NCBI GenBank assembly: GCA_016207765.1
Contig: JACQOY010000049.1
Coordinates: 1 to 12,451 of the forward strand
Direction: 5' to 3'
DNA length: 12,451 nucleotides
Source: Deltaproteobacteria bacterium
GTDB lineage: Bacteria > UBA10199 > SBBF01
Shown: positions 1-8,915 of the stretch, piece by piece
Numbering within the stretch: the stretch's first letter is position 1
Layout: each line of letters starts with the position of its first letter
Translations under genes and position numbers: made by a program
The notes under the pieces: generated by a model
What the model was told of the DNA's origin: nothing
Databases searched by the model: none
Seen by the model: the letters and a program-made list of their open reading frames with translations, nothing else

Positions 1-49
1 CCAAGGCAATCAGTTCCATGGCAAACGCCATATCAGCAAGAAAAACCAT
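1..49 (-). CDS. 5' end of an unidentified leftward gene (partial)
   Basis: On the minus strand an ATG at 49-47 opens a frame that runs off the window after 16 codons, reading MVFLADMAFAMELIAL. A strong Shine-Dalgarno sequence (GGGAGGA) sits about 6 nt upstream of the ATG, which is the main reason to believe the start. The visible residues are mostly hydrophobic and could begin a membrane segment, but 16 residues are too few to assign a family. The gene is divergent from folD and shares its 218-bp upstream region. It could also be a chance frame with a lucky ribosome site. Confidence 0.45.
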   Translation of the reverse strand, partial: MVFLADMAFAMELIAL

Positions 50-91
50 ATTTATTCCTCCCTTCGATAAATGTTTTTGTACCAAAACCTA

Positions 92-154
92 CCTCGCCCC
101 TCCGCGAAGCGGCCCCTCTTTATGGGGTGCGGGGAGAGGTAAGGAGAGGGGGGA
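92..154. repeat. GC-rich palindromic intergenic repeat, copy 1
   Basis: This stretch holds a small hairpin CCGC-GAA-GCGG (102-112). Outer arms CCTCgCCCC (92-100) and GGGGaGAGG (131-139) could fold into a larger imperfect hairpin. The right part, 131-152, matches 5812-5833 inside the cobalamin riboswitch with one mismatch. The left part, 96-120, matches 2653-2677 between gcvH and gcvP. It therefore belongs to a dispersed family of non-coding, possibly MITE- or REP-like repeats. It contains no gene. The remaining intergenic DNA up to about 227 is T-rich and otherwise shows nothing recognisable. Confidence 0.7.
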
Positions 155-227
155 TCCCTCTCGCAGAAAAATTCAGGGGAGTATATTCTTTTTGCTGATA
201 TTTGGCCATTTTTTTCTCTTTTTATTA

Positions 228-256
228 TTGACAAGAAGTGAGGCCATCCCTTTAAT
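228..256 (+). promoter_or_regulatory. Sigma-70-type promoter for the folD-gcv operon
   Basis: A perfect -35 box TTGACA (228-233) is followed by exactly 17 bp and a 5/6 -10 box TTTAAT (251-256). The T-rich tract just upstream (about 207-228) could act as an UP element. The -10 box ends only 11 nt before the folD ATG at 268, so a start point about 7 nt downstream would give a leader of only a few nucleotides. No Shine-Dalgarno sequence is visible at folD, which agrees with a near-leaderless transcript. Confidence 0.75.
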
Positions 257-267
257 GGCGCCTCATT

Positions 268-1131
268 ATGGCTCAAATCATCGATGGAAAAGCGGTAGCA
301 CAGAGGGTTCGGGATGACTTGAAGAAAGAGGTGGAAATTTTCAAGAAACAAAACGGTTTTGCGCCGGGCTTGGCCACCGTTTTGGTCGGCGAAAACCCCG
401 CCTCGAAGGTTTATGTCAAAAACAAAAACAAGGCGTGTGAGGGGGCCGGAATGGTCTCCGAACAGATTGTGCTTTCGGATGCGACCTCGGAAAAAGAACT
501 CCTCGATCTGGTCCAACGCCTAAACGAAAACCCGAAAATTCACGGCATATTGGTCCAACTCCCCCTTCCCAAACAGATCCGTTCGGACAAGATTTTAAAC
601 GCCATCTCTCCCGCCAAGGATGTCGACGGCTTTCATCCGGTTAATGTGGGAAACCTGGTGGCCGGCAACCCCTGCCTTAAATCCTGCACGCCGTTTGGAA
701 TCATGAAGCTTCTCGAATCGATCAACTACGATATTGCGGGAAAAAACGCCGTGATCGTGGGGCGAAGCAATATTGTGGGAAAACCGGCGGCCTTGATGCT
801 CCTTGCCGCCCATGCGACGGTGACCATCTGCCATTCAAAAACCCAAAATCTCCCCGATGTCGTCCGCGGGGCCGATCTGGTGGTTGCCGCCATCGGCAAA
901 CCGCAATTTGTGAAAGGTTCCTGGATCAAGGAGGGGGCGGTGGTGATTGATGTCGGCATCAACCGCCTCCCCGACGGAAAACTGGTCGGCGATGTCGAGT
1001 TTGACGAAGCCTCCAAACGGGCCTCCGCGATTACCCCTGTTCCCGGCGGCGTGGGGCCGATGACGATTGCGATGTTGCTTTGGAATACCCTCGAGGCGGC
1101 CCGAGCCGGGCTGGCGGCAAAAAATGCTTAA
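268..1131 (+). CDS. folD: Bifunctional methylene-THF dehydrogenase / methenyl-THF cyclohydrolase FolD
   Basis: This cytosolic enzyme of one-carbon metabolism oxidises 5,10-methylene-THF to 5,10-methenyl-THF with NAD(P)+ and hydrolyses that to 10-formyl-THF. The 287-residue product is normal family length. Hallmarks in order are the N-terminal IIDGKAVA, the YVKNK catalytic segment (Tyr49, Lys53), the QLPLP motif (Gln97 onward), KDVDGFHP with Asp120, the Rossmann-type IVGRSNIVGKP signature, and the C-terminal PVPGGVGPMT loop. The ATG at 268 is chosen because the IIDGK element then falls at the usual N-terminal position; no nearby in-frame alternative keeps it. It is first in a co-directional operon and overlaps gcvT by 8 nt, suggesting translational coupling. 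It recycles the methylene-THF made by the downstream glycine cleavage genes. Confidence 0.97.
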   Translation: MAQIIDGKAVAQRVRDDLKKEVEIFKKQNGFAPGLATVLVGENPASKVYVKNKNKACEGAGMVSEQIVLSDATSEKELLDLVQRLNENPKIHGILVQLPLPKQIRSDKILNAISPAKDVDGFHPVNVGNLVAGNPCLKSCTPFGIMKLLESINYDIAGKNAVIVGRSNIVGKPAALMLLAAHATVTICHSKTQNLPDVVRGADLVVAAIGKPQFVKGSWIKEGAVVIDVGINRLPDGKLVGDVEFDEASKRASAITPVPGGVGPMTIAMLLWNTLEAARAGLAAKNA

Positions 1132-2224
1132 ACGAACCCCTCTCTTTGAAATCCACAAAAAATTGGGGGCCCGGATGGTTGAATTCGGCGGGTGGGAGAT
1201 GCCGGTTCAATACACGGGGGTCATCGAGGAACATCGCGCCGTCCGGAATTCTGCCGGCCTCTTCGACATCAGCCACATGGGGGAGATTTTTGTCACCGGA
1301 GAGCACGCCCGCGATTTTGTCAACCTCATCACCACAAACGACATCTCAAAAATCTTAGACGGCCAGTGCCAGTATGCGGCCTGCTGTTATGAAAAGGGCG
1401 GCGTGGTGGATGATGTCATCAGCTACCGGTTTAACCCCAAAAAATATCTGATCATCGTCAATGCCTCGAATGTCGACAAAGATTTCGAATGGTTTCAGAA
1501 AAATAAAACGGCAGGGGTCACCCTCGAAAACAAAAGTAGTGACTATTCCCTTCTAGCCTTGCAGGGGCCAAAGGCGCAAAAGATTCTCCAGCCGCTGGTC
1601 GATTATCCGCTGGATAAACTTGTCTATTACCATTTTTGCGAAACGAAAATGGGGGGAAAGCCGATCATCCTCTCGCGCACCGGTTATACCGGAGAGGATG
1701 GATTCGAAATCTGCGGTGCATGGGATGACGCGCCGGTTTTTTGGGAGTTGCTGATGAAAGAAGGGGCGTCAAATGGACTCCAGCCGATCGGCCTGGGGGC
1801 CCGTGACACGCTTCGTTTGGAGGCCGCCTATTCCCTTTACGGCCACGAAATCGGCGAGACGATCAACCCTCTGGAAGCGCGGTTGGGATGGGTGGTAAAA
1901 CTTGGGTCAACGACCCTTGACAAATCGGATTTTATCGGCAAAAAAGCTCTTCAGGAAATCAAGGCCTCCGGTATCAAGCGAAACCTTGTGGGGATTGAGA
2001 TGGTTGAAAACGGAATTCCCCGTCAGGGCTACGAGGTCTTTTCGGGCGAGCGGAAAATCGGTGTCATCACCAGCGGGACTTTTTCTCCCACGCTGAACAA
2101 GGCGATTGGTCTGGCGCTGGTTGAATCCGGTTTCGGCGCCGTCGGGAGTGAGTTGCTGGTGCAGGTGCGCAGACAAAAACTCAGGGGTCAAATCGTTAAT
2201 TTACCGTTCTATAAAAGAAAGTAA
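1124..2224 (+). CDS. gcvT: Glycine cleavage system T protein (aminomethyltransferase)
   Basis: The T protein transfers the methylene group from aminomethyl-lipoyl H protein to THF, releasing ammonia and forming 5,10-methylene-THF. From the ATG at 1124 the product is 366 residues, typical for the family, and begins MLKRTPLFEIHKKLGA as T proteins do. The N-terminal folate-binding domain shows GGWEMPVQY, FDISHMGE and GGVVDD, where the Asp96/Asp97 pair matches the catalytic-aspartate region. The SRTGYTGEDGFE and GARDTLRLEA signatures follow, then a C-terminal barrel with SGTFSPTL and IGLAL. The start lies inside the last codons of folD (8-nt overlap) and has no clear ribosome site, so it probably depends on coupling to folD. 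A longer open frame extends upstream in this phase, but it overlaps folD coding sequence and lacks T-protein similarity. Confidence 0.97.
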   Translation: MLKRTPLFEIHKKLGARMVEFGGWEMPVQYTGVIEEHRAVRNSAGLFDISHMGEIFVTGEHARDFVNLITTNDISKILDGQCQYAACCYEKGGVVDDVISYRFNPKKYLIIVNASNVDKDFEWFQKNKTAGVTLENKSSDYSLLALQGPKAQKILQPLVDYPLDKLVYYHFCETKMGGKPIILSRTGYTGEDGFEICGAWDDAPVFWELLMKEGASNGLQPIGLGARDTLRLEAAYSLYGHEIGETINPLEARLGWVVKLGSTTLDKSDFIGKKALQEIKASGIKRNLVGIEMVENGIPRQGYEVFSGERKIGVITSGTFSPTLNKAIGLALVESGFGAVGSELLVQVRRQKLRGQIVNLPFYKRK

Positions 2225-2228
2225 ATCT

Positions 2229-2618
2229 ATGCCTACTTATCCGAAAGATCTCAAATACTCCAAAGAGCACGAATGGGTGAAGGTTGAGGGGAAGCTGGCG
2301 ATCATCGGGGTGACCGATTACGCCCAGGATCAGTTGGGGGACATTGTCATGGTTGAAATCCCCGGTGAAGGGACCGCCGTGACCAAGGACGATGCCTTTG
2401 GCGTGCTGGAATCGGTCAAATCGGTGAGTGACGTATTCGCCCCGGTTTCCGGCAAAGTGATCGAGGCCAACGATCCGCTGGTCGACAGCCCCGGTATTGT
2501 CAATGAAGACTGCTATGGCGAAGGTTGGCTTGTCAAAGTGGAGATGTCCCGGCTATCCGAACTGGAAACCCTCATGAACGCCGAGCAGTACGAAAAATTT
2601 TTGAGCGACCAAGCCTAA
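2229..2618 (+). CDS. gcvH: Glycine cleavage system H protein (lipoyl carrier)
   Basis: The H protein carries the aminomethyl intermediate between the P, T and L proteins on a lipoylated lysine. The 129-residue product is the usual size and starts with the typical [13 protein letters not shown] segment. The lipoylation site ESVKSVSD places the modified lysine at Lys64, within a hybrid-barrel lipoyl fold. The C-terminal GWLVKVEM and a short final helix complete the family pattern. The ATG at 2229 lies 4 nt after the gcvT stop. The preceding AGAAAG is a weak ribosome site, so coupling to gcvT is likely. It has the normal gcv order between T and P. The lipoylation enzymes (LipA/LipB/LplA) and the L protein are not in the window. 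Confidence 0.97.
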   Translation: MPTYPKDLKYSKEHEWVKVEGKLAIIGVTDYAQDQLGDIVMVEIPGEGTAVTKDDAFGVLESVKSVSDVFAPVSGKVIEANDPLVDSPGIVNEDCYGEGWLVKVEMSRLSELETLMNAEQYEKFLSDQA

Positions 2619-2630
2619 AAAAACCGTCTC

Positions 2631-2698
2631 CATGGTTCGACCCCGACAAGGGGCCCCTCCACGAAGTGGTCCCTCTTTGGGATTGGGACAAGCTCACC

Positions 2699-2701
<3 letters not shown>
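2631..2701. repeat. Composite repeat remnant between gcvH and gcvP
   Basis: The 80-nt gap between gcvH and the apparent gcvP start is unusual for this compact operon. It begins CATGGTTCGA (2631-2640) and ends CAAGCTCACCATG (to 2701), so the ends CATGGT and ACCATG are inverted copies. Between them are a CCCC-GACAA-GGGG hairpin (2641-2653) and a stretch at 2653-2677 homologous to copy 1 at 96-120, with hairpin CCAC-GAA-GTGG in place of CCGC-GAA-GCGG. It looks like one palindromic repeat interrupted by another. The right end supplies the ATG at 2699 annotated as the gcvP start. Confidence 0.55.
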
Positions 2702-5658
<2,957 letters not shown>

Positions 5659-5662
<4 letters not shown>

Positions 5663-5687
5663 CATCTTCCACCCATCCTGATCTACC
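5659..5687 (+). promoter_or_regulatory. Possible promoter of the riboswitch-lipoprotein transcript
   Basis: A perfect TTGACA (5659-5664) overlaps the gcvP stop codon (5660-5662). Seventeen bases later the sequence reads TCTACC (5682-5687), a poor -10 box matching about 3 of 6 positions. The position, just upstream of the aptamer start at 5696, is right for a promoter of the riboswitch transcript. The -10 weakness means readthrough from the gcv operon, or another promoter, is also possible. Confidence 0.35.
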
Positions 5688-5695
5688 CCCATTTC

Positions 5696-5872
5696 ATCAG
5701 GTGGGGGAACCCGGTGCGCCCTGAGGGCGATCTTGGAGGCAAGTCCGGGACGGTCCCGCCGCTGTAATCCTGCAATCGATCTTCAAGTACCTGAACCTGC
5801 CTCTCCCTTTAGGGGAGAGGTTAGGAGAGGGGGAGTGGAAGGTCTTCAGGAAAGTCAGAAGACCCGCCTGAT
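5696..5872 (+). promoter_or_regulatory. Cobalamin (B12) riboswitch aptamer
   Basis: This untranslated region shows the cobalamin-riboswitch pattern on the plus strand. The closing stem is ATCAGG (5696-5701) with CCTGAT (5867-5872). GGGGAACCCGGTG (5704-5716) matches the conserved GGGAA..GGTG segment. CCCGG (5710-5714) pairs with CCGGG (5745-5749), and a CGCCC-TGA-GGGCG hairpin occupies 5717-5729. The B12 box is GGTCCCGCCGCTGTAA (5752-5767). The 3' element AAGTCAGAAGACCCGCCT (5852-5869) matches the usual AGTCAGGAGACCTGCC, and GGTCTTC (5841-5847) can pair with GAAGACC (5858-5864). Its target should be the lipoprotein gene starting at or after 5891. In known cases binding of adenosyl- or other cobalamins reduces expression of uptake genes. 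Strand and family are well supported; the ligand subtype and expression platform are inferred. Confidence 0.92.
5799..5834. repeat. GC-rich repeat hairpin inserted in the riboswitch, copy 3
   Basis: CCTCTCCC and GGGAGAGG (about 5799-5820) form an 8-bp hairpin, followed by TTAGGAGAGGGGGA. The stretch 5812-5833 repeats 131-152 upstream of folD with one mismatch. It lies between the B12 box and the 3' conserved AGTCAG element, where cobalamin riboswitches vary in length. The core elements on both sides appear intact, so the repeat may occupy a peripheral arm without destroying the aptamer. Confidence 0.65.
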
Positions 5873-5890
5873 ACAACATTAACCCACACG

Positions 5891-7177
5891 GTGCGCGTGA
5901 CACCAGGAGGCCTTCTGATCCCCATTCGAGTTGTTCCCTTTTTTGTCCTTTTTTTTCTTGTTTCGTGCGGTTCGGTCGAACAACTCTCCCTTGACGAATC
6001 CGATCCGGATGCGGATTTTGCGGAAGGGGAGGAGGCCGTTTTCCTCTTTGGCACCGACTTTGTCTCTTCGGGGCAAATCTACACGGCCGACTTTGATGCC
6101 GCCTCGAGTCTCTCCAATACGGGGGTAACAGGCCTCGGGTCGAGCGCCGTTATCCGCCTCTTTGACGGACTTTTGTATGTTCTGCACGACGGTTTCTCAA
6201 TCGGGAGTTCCGATAATCTCCAGATTCTCGATCCAAGCGGCGGTCTGGCGACGGTCAACCAATGGTCCACCGGCAACGGGACCAATCCGCAGGATCTGGT
6301 GGTGATGGAAAACAAGGCCTATATTTCACTCTATAATCCCGAAAACGACGAGACAAATGTCGATGGCGCGGGGAATCCCGCCGATGTCATTGTCATGAAC
6401 ACCGAAACCGGTGAGATGGAGAAACGCCTCGGCTTTTTCGATTTTTTGAACGATGACGGCAACCGGACCGGCAGAGCGGCCTCGATGGTGTTGGCGGATA
6501 ACCTGATCTATGTCTGTCTTCAGGATCTGGAGGGGGATTCGTTTGAGCACAACACCTCAGGCTTGATCGGTATCATCAATACGTCAACCGATGAAGTTGA
6601 AGGGGTGATTACGCTTCAGGGGAGAAACCCCGTGGACATCGCCTATTCATCCGGCGAAGAAAAACTCTACGTTGCCAACCAGGCGCCGTTTGATTTCAGC
6701 CTCGGCAATTTCGATACTTCCACCTCCTTTGGAGGGCTTGAAATCGTCAACCTGAACGACCCTGCCGGCACGATATTGATCGATGACGAGGACTTGGGGG
6801 GGTATGTGGAGCGTCTGTCAGTGGCAACGCCACTGGCGGTGGCGGCACCACCGGCGTCGGCTGACGGCAAGGTGTTTGTCGTCGCCTCCGAAATGGATTC
6901 AGCCACTTTTGCCTTCACCTCCGGCATTGTCTCAATGAACGACGACAATGAAGAACTTTCCGGTTTCACCCTTTTTGCCGGGGAAAGCTCCGATGTCCGT
7001 GAGATGGCCTCCGACGGAAACGGCAGACTCTGGATTGCGCGCCGGACCATCAGTGCCGATGACGGCTCGGCCTCCGACCCGCGGGTGGATGTTTTCGACA
7101 TCAGTTCGGGTGATTTGGTCGGTGAAACCATGGAACCGGAAGTCCCGGTGACGTCGATTGCGATAGGGGAAATTTGA
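5891..7177 (+). CDS. Beta-propeller lipoprotein under cobalamin riboswitch (BtuG-like by context)
   Basis: The frame encodes up to 428 residues. A short basic n-region, a hydrophobic core (VVPFFVLFFLVSC) and a lipobox LVSC predict a lipoprotein anchored at Cys26 (numbering from GTG 5891). The mature part starts acidic, then shows repeating blade-like units of the YncE/YVTN type: GLLYVLHDG, NKAYISLYN with VIVMNTETGE, NLIYVCLQD, EKLYVANQ with LEIVNLNDP, GKVFVVASE, and GRLWIARR with VDVFDISSG. This suggests a six- or seven-bladed propeller outside the cytoplasm. It is first after the B12 riboswitch and overlaps the next gene by 4 nt. Bacteroidetes BtuG is a B12-binding surface propeller lipoprotein, so cobalamin capture is a reasonable hypothesis, but no binding residues can be confirmed. 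GTG 5891 is formal; a non-standard start near 5915-5924 is possible. Confidence 0.85.
   Translation: MRVTPGGLLIPIRVVPFFVLFFLVSCGSVEQLSLDESDPDADFAEGEEAVFLFGTDFVSSGQIYTADFDAASSLSNTGVTGLGSSAVIRLFDGLLYVLHDGFSIGSSDNLQILDPSGGLATVNQWSTGNGTNPQDLVVMENKAYISLYNPENDETNVDGAGNPADVIVMNTETGEMEKRLGFFDFLNDDGNRTGRAASMVLADNLIYVCLQDLEGDSFEHNTSGLIGIINTSTDEVEGVITLQGRNPVDIAYSSGEEKLYVANQAPFDFSLGNFDTSTSFGGLEIVNLNDPAGTILIDDEDLGGYVERLSVATPLAVAAPPASADGKVFVVASEMDSATFAFTSGIVSMNDDNEELSGFTLFAGESSDVREMASDGNGRLWIARRTISADDGSASDPRVDVFDISSGDLVGETMEPEVPVTSIAIGEI
5905..5910 (+). promoter_or_regulatory. Strong Shine-Dalgarno sequence without a standard start codon at the right distance
   Basis: AGGAGG is a perfect ribosome-binding site. 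The codons at a suitable distance are CTG (5915), ATC (5918) and ATT (5924), all in the frame of the lipoprotein gene; no ATG, GTG or TTG occurs there. The only standard in-frame starts, GTG 5891 and GTG 5897, lie upstream of it. The site could be the riboswitch-controlled element. GGAGGCCTTC (5906-5915) is complementary, with two G-U pairs, to GAAGGTCTTC (5838-5847) in the 3' part of the aptamer. Confidence 0.5.
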
Positions 7178-8820
7178 AAAATTATTTTATCATGATTATT
7201 TGTTTTTTTATCGCAGGTGCCTGCGGCGGTGCCGACCGAATCGACCTGTCGGCTGACGGTTCTTCATTTGACGACGGATCGGGATCGTTAAGCGGAGGGG
7301 AGGCGGTTCTTGAAGAGCTGAGCTTTCGTGGTTCTTCCACTTTGGTGCTCACCAAGGGGGAGTCGAAAGAATTGAGGTTGTCGGTCATGCTTTCCAATGC
7401 CGTTACCTATTCCAATATTACCCGGTTGTTTGACGGCCCTGGCGATCTTGCGGACGGGACGGTGGCCTGGTTCTCGAACAACGGGGAGGTGGCCTCGGTT
7501 TCGGAAGAGGGGGTTATCACGGCGGTGGGGCCGGGGGCCACAACCATCGAGGCCACTTTGGGTTCAAAAAGCGCCGGCATCAATATTGTGGTCAAATCAA
7601 CAATGGTCGCCTTGTCGGCGCTGAAATTTCACGAACAGTTTGTCGAATCTTCCGGTTGGGATTCCTTGTCCTTAAAGCTTGATGCCTCTTTTTCCGACGG
7701 TTCGATATACGAAGATCTGTTACCCTCCACCCTTAGGGGCATGGTCGACTGCGACCTCAATTTTTCATCGATGAAAGAAAATGTCGCCCTGATTTCCCAG
7801 ACGGGGGAGATATGGCCTGTGGCAAACGGGAATGCGGCCATGCGTCTTGCCTGTGGCGATCTGGCCGATGCCATGACCCTTCGCCTGTCCGGTCTTTCGG
7901 AACGCGAGGAAGGCGCTGATGGAGAAATAATCCGGTCGATCGACGTGACCGTCGATTCGTCCGATTGGGTTGTGGGGGATGTCCGGACCCTCCTGTGCGA
8001 TATCGAATTCAATACGGGCACGGTCAGCGGGGTATCGACAAGCTTTGTCAGTCCGGCTGGTTCCGTCGGCGCCGTTTCGTGGAGCAGTTCGGATGAAAGT
8101 ATCCTGACCATCTCCAACGGCCGGGCCGATTTGGCGGGCTACGGCGAAGTGGTGGTGACGGCCCGGTTTGAGGATTTCGCCGATGCAGTGGTGGTCAACG
8201 TCAAAATCGCGCCGGAAGAGGCGGTTTCAACCGCTGATCGTTTTTTGGGGGATGACGACGAATATATCATTTCATACGGCGAAAACGGGGGCTACGGGAG
8301 CCACCTTTTTCCCGAAATTGTCCACGGCATGCCCCAAACCGGAGGGACGCATGTGGTCTCGTTTGGCGGGGGGGGCTATTTGCTGATTATCTTGAACAAC
8401 TATATTATTGTCGATGGTCCCGGGGTTGATTTCACGATTTTTGAAAACGCCATCCAGTCGGAACTTTATGGAAATTTTGCCGAGCGGGCGCAGGTGTATG
8501 TGAGTGAAGACGATTATACTTATTTTCCCTTTGATTGCGATGGTTATGACCCGGAGGAGGTTTATGCCGGATGCGCCGGGGTCATGCCGGTCAATGCGAC
8601 CGAGAATCCCCTCGATCCGGAAGTATCCGGCGGCGATTCTTTCGATCTCGGGGATGTGGGATTATCCAATGCGAAATATATTCTGATTGTCGATTTGGAC
8701 ACCTGTGTCACCGACGATCCGACTTATTATGATTTGAACGGAGATTTATTGTGTGCGGTAAGCGGCGAGCAGGGGTTTGATCTGGATGCAGTGGCGATAC
8801 TCAATGGATTGAATGAATAA
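7174..8820 (+). CDS. Multidomain surface lipoprotein: Big_2-like domains plus C-terminal cell-surface domain
   Basis: The 548-residue product starts at TTG 7174, which shares TTGA with the stop of the preceding gene; AGGGGA 4 nt upstream is the ribosome site. The signal sequence (MKNYFIMIICFFIAGAC) predicts lipidation at Cys17. About residues 60-141 resemble a bacterial Ig-like Big_2 domain (VAWFSNNGEVASVSEEGVI, then TAVGPGATTIEA). A more degenerate unit lies near 190-240, and a third near 262-345 contains VSWSSSDESILTIS. From about 357 onward is a separate domain with FLGDDDEYI, DGPGVDFTIFENA, AQVYVSEDDYTYF, GGDSFDLGDVGL and the ending GFDLDAVAILNG. I recognise this pattern from proteins annotated 'cell surface protein' in myxobacteria and Bacteroidetes. 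Four cysteines in this domain and a DLNGD loop suggest disulfides and possibly a metal site. Context points to B12 uptake; the ligand is unknown. Confidence 0.85.
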   Translation: MKNYFIMIICFFIAGACGGADRIDLSADGSSFDDGSGSLSGGEAVLEELSFRGSSTLVLTKGESKELRLSVMLSNAVTYSNITRLFDGPGDLADGTVAWFSNNGEVASVSEEGVITAVGPGATTIEATLGSKSAGINIVVKSTMVALSALKFHEQFVESSGWDSLSLKLDASFSDGSIYEDLLPSTLRGMVDCDLNFSSMKENVALISQTGEIWPVANGNAAMRLACGDLADAMTLRLSGLSEREEGADGEIIRSIDVTVDSSDWVVGDVRTLLCDIEFNTGTVSGVSTSFVSPAGSVGAVSWSSSDESILTISNGRADLAGYGEVVVTARFEDFADAVVVNVKIAPEEAVSTADRFLGDDDEYIISYGENGGYGSHLFPEIVHGMPQTGGTHVVSFGGGGYLLIILNNYIIVDGPGVDFTIFENAIQSELYGNFAERAQVYVSEDDYTYFPFDCDGYDPEEVYAGCAGVMPVNATENPLDPEVSGGDSFDLGDVGLSNAKYILIVDLDTCVTDDPTYYDLNGDLLCAVSGEQGFDLDAVAILNGLNE

Positions 8821-8870
8821 CCCCCCCCGGCCCCCTCTTAATGGTAAGAGGGGGAAATAAGGGGCGGGGA
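8821..8870. repeat. GC-rich intergenic hairpin between lipoprotein genes 2 and 3
   Basis: Directly after the stop codon at 8820 come eight C residues, then a perfect 9-bp hairpin CCCCCTCTT-AATGGT-AAGAGGGGG (8831-8854). The outer C-rich and G-rich flanks (8821-8830 and 8861-8869) can extend it. There is no U tract, so a classical intrinsic terminator is not supported. It resembles the C/G-rich repeats at 92-154 and 5799-5834 in composition and position, though the sequence match is looser. It may stabilise or attenuate the mRNA between the second and third genes. Confidence 0.55.
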
Positions 8871-8876
8871 ACTTTA

Positions 8877-8915
8877 ATGGAGAAAAGGAGCAAAATATGG
8901 GTTCATTTGTTGTAG
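8877..8915 (+). other. 12-codon frame encoding a signal-peptide-like n-region, out of phase with the next gene
   Basis: ATG 8877 opens a short frame, MEKRSKIWVHLL, that stops at TAG 8913. It has the charged n-region and start of a hydrophobic stretch that the lipoprotein gene at 8897 lacks. One extra base near 8907-8912 would join it to VVGAMFAGC in the lipoprotein frame, giving a normal lipoprotein signal peptide. It could be a real frameshift, a sequencing error, a translational-coupling leader, or coincidence from the ribosome site coding for EKRS. Confidence 0.4.

Noticed and set aside
52..516. Minus-strand open frame of 154 codons over the folD promoter and 5' end
   Set aside because: It crosses the repeat and the folD promoter and is antisense to conserved folD sequence. 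The real leftward gene candidate starts at 49 in a different place with a good ribosome site.
5891..7177. Direct assignment of the first lipoprotein as BtuG
   Set aside because: The fold type and riboswitch fit, but no diagnostic B12-contact residues can be recognised by eye and no BtuB is adjacent. The gene symbol is left blank.
8831..8854. Intrinsic terminator after the second lipoprotein gene
   Set aside because: The 9-bp hairpin is strong but is followed by GAAATAAGGGGCGGGG rather than a T tract, so I list it as a repeat hairpin only.
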